Assembly: GCF_005239135.1 (NCBI RefSeq)
Contig: NZ_QKNX01000002.1
Location: forward strand, 558,001-622,000
Reading direction: 5' to 3'
DNA length: 64,000 nucleotides
DNA from: Natronomonas salsuginis
Lineage (GTDB): Archaea; Halobacteriota; Halobacteria; Halobacteriales; Haloarculaceae
Below the pieces are notes generated by a model. The model saw nothing but the letters and a program-made list of their open reading frames with translations. It was not told the origin of the DNA and did not search any database. This document shows, one piece after another, positions 60,750 through 64,000 of the stretch. Both the position numbers and the translations under genes were made by a program. Positions within the stretch are counted from its first letter, which is position 1. Each line of letters starts with the position of its first letter.

Positions 60750-60851
60750 ATCCAGCCACGCGTTCGAGCGGTTCCACGTGCGTTCACCCTCCGCCGATCA
60801 GTTTCGCCCCACTCTCCGAAGCTTATAATCCCTCGAACCCGAACGTTTCGT

Positions 60852-62054
60852 ATGGCTCGACTCCCGGGAATCGACGCTCCCGAACAGGTCGTCTGCCACG
60901 TGGATATGGACTGTTTTTACGCGGCCTGCGAGCGGCTTCGAGACCCGGCGCTCGACGGTGAGCCGGTCGTGGTCGGCATGGGGTACGAAACGGGCGAGAC
61001 ACACGGTGCCGTCGCGACCGCGAGTTACGAGGCCCGCGAGCACGGCGTCGAGTCCGCGATGTCGATCACGGAGGCGCTGAAGCGGTTACCGCGACGCGAA
61101 GACGGCACCGATACGGGCGGGCCGACCGGCGTGTACCGACCCGTCGATATGGATTTTTACAAGGCCGTCAGCGAGGACGTACGGTCGGTTCTCTCGCGAA
61201 CGGCTGAGACCCTCCGGAACGTCTCCATCGACGAGGCGTATCTCGATCTCGGGGAGCTCGAGTGGTCGGACGCGGCCGCGTTCGGCCGGTCGCTGAAACA
61301 CGAGATCGAATCCGAGGCTGGGGTGGTCGCGTCGGTGGGCATCGCTCCGGACATGACCACCGCCAAACTCGCCTCCGACGCCGACAAGCCGGACGGATTG
61401 GTCGTCGTCGAGCCCGACGACGTACGGTCGTTTCTCGCGCCAATCCCCGTCGCTGAACTCCACGGTGTCGGCCCCGTGACCGCATCGGAACTCCGCGAGA
61501 TGGGTTTCGAAACGGCGGGCGACATCGCCGCCGCCGAGGCGTCCGTTTTCGCCGACGCGTTCGGCAAGCGAGGGCGGGCGCTCCACGCGCAGGCACGTGG
61601 CGAAGACGATCGCACGGTCGAACCCAGGGGCGATCCCAAGAGCATCTCCAGTGAGTCGGCGTTCGCCGAGGCGACAGCGGACGGCGATCGAAAGCGCGCC
61701 CAAATCGAGACGCTCGCTCGGAACGTCGCCGAGCGGGCTACCGCGAAGAACGCGCTGTATCGGACGATCGGAATCAAGGTCGTCGAACCCCCGTTCGACG
61801 TGCACACTCGCTCGCAGTCGCTCTCGGGTCCGGTCGACGATCCGGAGCTGGTCGAACGGACCGCCGTCGAGCTGCTGGCCGAGTTCGAAAGCGAGCACGT
61901 TCGAAAACTCGGCGTTCGGCTCTCGAACCTCTCGTTCGACGCTCGTGAGCAGGCGACGATCACCCGGTGGGACACAGGCGAGGGGGAGCCGGATCTCGAT
62001 CGACGGTGGGGCCGGACTGCCGGCGGACAGGCTCGCCTCTCCAGATTCGAGTGA
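60852..62054 (+). CDS. dinB: DNA polymerase IV (Y family)
   Basis: 400 residues. It copies across damaged DNA. Catalytic acids are seen in HVDMDCFYAACE (D18, D20) and SIDEAYLD (D127, E128). The C-terminal tail ends G-Q-A-R-L-S-R-F-E, which fits a PCNA-interacting box (QxxLxxF). The little-finger domain is complete. A TATA-like TTATAATC sits about 25 bases before the ATG, consistent with leaderless transcription. It is followed by a small conserved gene. Confidence 0.95.
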   Translation: MARLPGIDAPEQVVCHVDMDCFYAACERLRDPALDGEPVVVGMGYETGETHGAVATASYEAREHGVESAMSITEALKRLPRREDGTDTGGPTGVYRPVDMDFYKAVSEDVRSVLSRTAETLRNVSIDEAYLDLGELEWSDAAAFGRSLKHEIESEAGVVASVGIAPDMTTAKLASDADKPDGLVVVEPDDVRSFLAPIPVAELHGVGPVTASELREMGFETAGDIAAAEASVFADAFGKRGRALHAQARGEDDRTVEPRGDPKSISSESAFAEATADGDRKRAQIETLARNVAERATAKNALYRTIGIKVVEPPFDVHTRSQSLSGPVDDPELVERTAVELLAEFESEHVRKLGVRLSNLSFDAREQATITRWDTGEGEPDLDRRWGRTAGGQARLSRFE

Positions 62055-62097
62055 ACCGCGCGAACAGACTTTTTTGTCCTGCCGTCCGATCGGGGGT

Positions 62098-62373
62098 ATG
62101 AACCATCTCGCGGAAGCCGGCGAGGGTCGGTGGCGGCTTTCGTCGCACGCACACGTCATCGTCCACGAGACCGACGACGGGAACGAGCTGCTGACGGTCT
62201 ACGACTGCGGGGCCGCTCAGAAGCCGCCGGCGGCGCAACTGATCGGAAACTTGGTTCGCGTAGACGCCGACCACGAACTTGTCCGACAACCCACCGGCTA
62301 CATCGCCAAGCTTCGCGAGTCGTCGATGCTCGAACGGCAGGACGACCGCCACTGGATCATCCGGCGCAGATAG
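62098..62373 (+). CDS. 91-residue protein of unknown function
   Basis: From the ATG at 62098. It begins M-N-H-L-A-E-A-G-E-G-R-W-R and contains SSHAHVIVHETDDGNELLTVYD and PTGYIAKLRESSMLERQDDRHW. It is beta-rich and soluble, one Cys. I do not recognise the family. A run of T (62070-62075) about 25 bases upstream could be its promoter or a terminator of dinB. Confidence 0.65.
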   Translation: MNHLAEAGEGRWRLSSHAHVIVHETDDGNELLTVYDCGAAQKPPAAQLIGNLVRVDADHELVRQPTGYIAKLRESSMLERQDDRHWIIRRR

Positions 62374-62476
62374 CGAACAGGCGAGGCGTGGGATCGTGTT
62401 CCGGTATCGGCGCACCGCGCGACCGCTTCGACCGAGTACCGGCAGTGTTCAGGTCACAGCGGCGTTGGCCGCGGAT

Positions 62477-62541
62477 TCGTATATAAACTCACGCCCGTCG
62501 CGTCGAGACGGCATGACGTTCGTCTGACGGAGAACTATATC
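62477..62541 (+). promoter_or_regulatory. Two TATA boxes ahead of the HerA-like gene
   Basis: GTATATAAAC (62477-62486) and ACTATATCAA (62532-62541) lie about 84 and 29 bases before the ATG at 62565. The second fits a leaderless start. The first would make a longer leader containing a tiny frame M-T-F-V-stop at 62513. The rest of 62374-62564 holds nothing else recognised. Confidence 0.45.
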
Positions 62542-62564
62542 AATCGAGCGTCTGTGCTTCGACG

Positions 62565-64000
62565 ATGGGCGAGGAAACGATCAGCGTCGGCGCGACCGAG
62601 GACGGGACGACTGTCGAACTGCCCGTCGTCGATCTGCTCACCGGGCGTGGATTCATAACGGGAAAATCGGGGTCGGGGAAGTCGAACTCAGCGAGCGTGA
62701 TCGCCGAAAAGATCCTCGATCGGGGCTACAGCCTGCTCGCGGTCGACATCGACGGCGAGTACTACGGGCTCAAAGAGGAGTACGAGATCCTCCACGTCGG
62801 GGCCGACGAGGAGTGTGATCTTCAGGTCGGGGTCGAGCACGCCGAGAAGATCGCTGAACTCGCGTTGGGACAGAACGTCCCGATCATTCTCGACGTGTCG
62901 TCGTTTCTCGACGAATCGGACGCGAGAGAACTGCTGACCGAAGTGACGAAGCAGTTGTTCGCGAAAGAAAAGAAAATGAAGCAGCCGTTCTTGATGCTCG
63001 TCGAGGAGGTCCACGAGTACATCCCCGAGGGCGGCGGCGTCGACGAGTGCGGGCGGATGTTGATCAAAGTCTCAAAGCGTGGACGCAAACACGGTCTCGG
63101 GATCGTCGGCATCAGCCAGCGACCGGCCGACGTGAAGAAAGACTTCATCACCCAGTGCGACTGGCTCGTCTGGCACCGCCTCACGTGGAACAACGACACG
63201 AAGGTCGTCGGCCGAATTTTGGGGACCGAGTACGCTGCCGAGATAGAGGAGATGGACGACGGCGAGAGCTTCCTCATGACCGACTGGAACGAGTCGATCC
63301 GCCGCGTCCAGTTCGAACGCAAACGGACCTTCGACGCCGGGGCGACGCCCGGCCTCGACGACTTCGAGCGGCCGGAGCTGAAGAGCGTCAGCGGTGATCT
63401 CGTCGACGAACTCCAGCAGATCACGGACCAACAGGAGTCGCGCCAGAACCGGATCGACGAGCTCGAACGACAGCTCCAACAGCGCGATGAGCGAATCCGC
63501 GATCTCGAACGACAGCTGTCTGACGCCCGCGATCTCAAAAAGATGGCCGATCGCTTCTCGCGGGCGATGATGGAGCAGGTGACCGGTCGTCCGCTGTCGG
63601 TCGCTCCGGGGCGGCAAAGCGAGCTGAACGAGGCCCTCACCGGCCCCATCAGGCGCGACCCCGAACTCGAGGCCGAGCTCAACGCCGTTCGAAACGGAGA
63701 CCGCGACCCCACAGCGCCACCGATCCCGGACGCTCAATCCGAGTGGGAGGCGAACGCGTCCGAGGGCGGTTCGGATACATCCGGCCGTGAGTCCGACGCG
63801 GATTCGAAAAACGCCCCGCCCGACGACGGCGATGACGCCGGTGATTCGTCGGGCGTGTCGATGATCTTCGACCCCGTCCCGGGGGCGGACGACCCGGACA
63901 GCGCTGGGGCCGACGATATCGACGCCGACACGGAGGGCGGCGACGAGTCTCCGACCGACGCCACCCTCACCGATTCTTCGACACCCGAGAACTCCCCGAC
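62565..64000 (+). CDS. HerA-like ATPase (DUF87), C-terminal end cut by window
   Basis: At least 478 residues. Walker A ITGKSGSGKSN (31-41) and Walker B FLMLVEEVHEY (142-152) flank the HerA/FtsK-like P-loop core; GIVGISQRPADVKKDF is the downstream HerA motif. A coiled-coil region (about 285-330, DELQQITDQQESRQN through DLERQLSD) follows, then a long Asp/Gly/Ser-rich tail that is still open at the edge. HerA proteins form hexamers that move along DNA, often with NurA nuclease; NurA is not seen here. No membrane segment. Confidence 0.88.
   Translation, partial: MGEETISVGATEDGTTVELPVVDLLTGRGFITGKSGSGKSNSASVIAEKILDRGYSLLAVDIDGEYYGLKEEYEILHVGADEECDLQVGVEHAEKIAELALGQNVPIILDVSSFLDESDARELLTEVTKQLFAKEKKMKQPFLMLVEEVHEYIPEGGGVDECGRMLIKVSKRGRKHGLGIVGISQRPADVKKDFITQCDWLVWHRLTWNNDTKVVGRILGTEYAAEIEEMDDGESFLMTDWNESIRRVQFERKRTFDAGATPGLDDFERPELKSVSGDLVDELQQITDQQESRQNRIDELERQLQQRDERIRDLERQLSDARDLKKMADRFSRAMMEQVTGRPLSVAPGRQSELNEALTGPIRRDPELEAELNAVRNGDRDPTAPPIPDAQSEWEANASEGGSDTSGRESDADSKNAPPDDGDDAGDSSGVSMIFDPVPGADDPDSAGADDIDADTEGGDESPTDATLTDSSTPENSP

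Noticed and set aside
1-64000. CRISPR array or rRNA operon
   Set aside because: No regularly repeated 25-40 base units with unique spacers and no rRNA-like sequence were seen.

Overview
The window is chromosomal DNA of an extremely halophilic archaeon (class Halobacteria). I infer this from the high-GC, strongly acidic coding sequence, the many TATA boxes placed about 27 bases ahead of start codons (leaderless transcripts), the archaellum and chemotaxis genes, the rpa1-rpap1-rpe operon, and many small families known only from haloarchaea. I cannot fix the genus. No rRNA or CRISPR array is present; there is one tRNA (His, GUG).

Layout. 1-8.3 kb, minus strand: an eight-gene operon for a Tad/type II-IV-like pilus or secretion machine (coiled-coil protein, small secreted-type protein, ATPase, TadC-like platform, then four N-terminally anchored, partly pilin-like proteins); its last gene runs off the left edge. 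8.3-20 kb: housekeeping genes, including an alkaline-phosphatase-superfamily enzyme, inorganic pyrophosphatase, RNase HI with its partner gene, the DNA-repair protein NreA, DUF373, GlmM, HisI, a ribbon-helix-helix protein and DUF5814. 20.2-22.3 kb: tRNA-His followed by an unusual modular HNH nuclease, a CinA-like protein and a cupin. 22.4-28 kb: carB, an HD phosphohydrolase, and a protein with four CBS domains fused to a ribosome-hibernation-factor-like domain.

28-32.6 kb holds the siroheme/heme operon ahbAB-sirC-hemA (minus strand), split by a TnpB (IS1341-type) element inserted exactly at the ahbAB stop codon. The empty junction can be rebuilt from the flanks. 32.7-46.5 kb is metabolic: acyl-CoA dehydrogenase, a decayed GNAT acetyltransferase, a DICT-domain protein, zinc alcohol dehydrogenase, pyruvate (or 2-oxoacid):ferredoxin oxidoreductase, purD, acyl-CoA synthetase, iron-type alcohol dehydrogenase and a DUF255 thioredoxin-domain protein. 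46.5-50.1 kb is the replication protein A operon.

50.2-57.5 kb is a motility region: cheY-cheC-cheD, a DUF7500-like gene, two tandem arlG paralogues and arlF, then two tandem archaellin genes. 57.6-64 kb has a DUF7342-like wing-helix gene with a displaced start, DUF1405, pdxS, a LEA14-like gene broken by two frameshifts, dinB, and a HerA-like ATPase that runs off the right edge. Three genes (GNAT, LEA14-like, DUF7342-like) carry visible lesions; all other major genes look intact. Most coherent units are translationally coupled through ATGA or GTGA overlaps.
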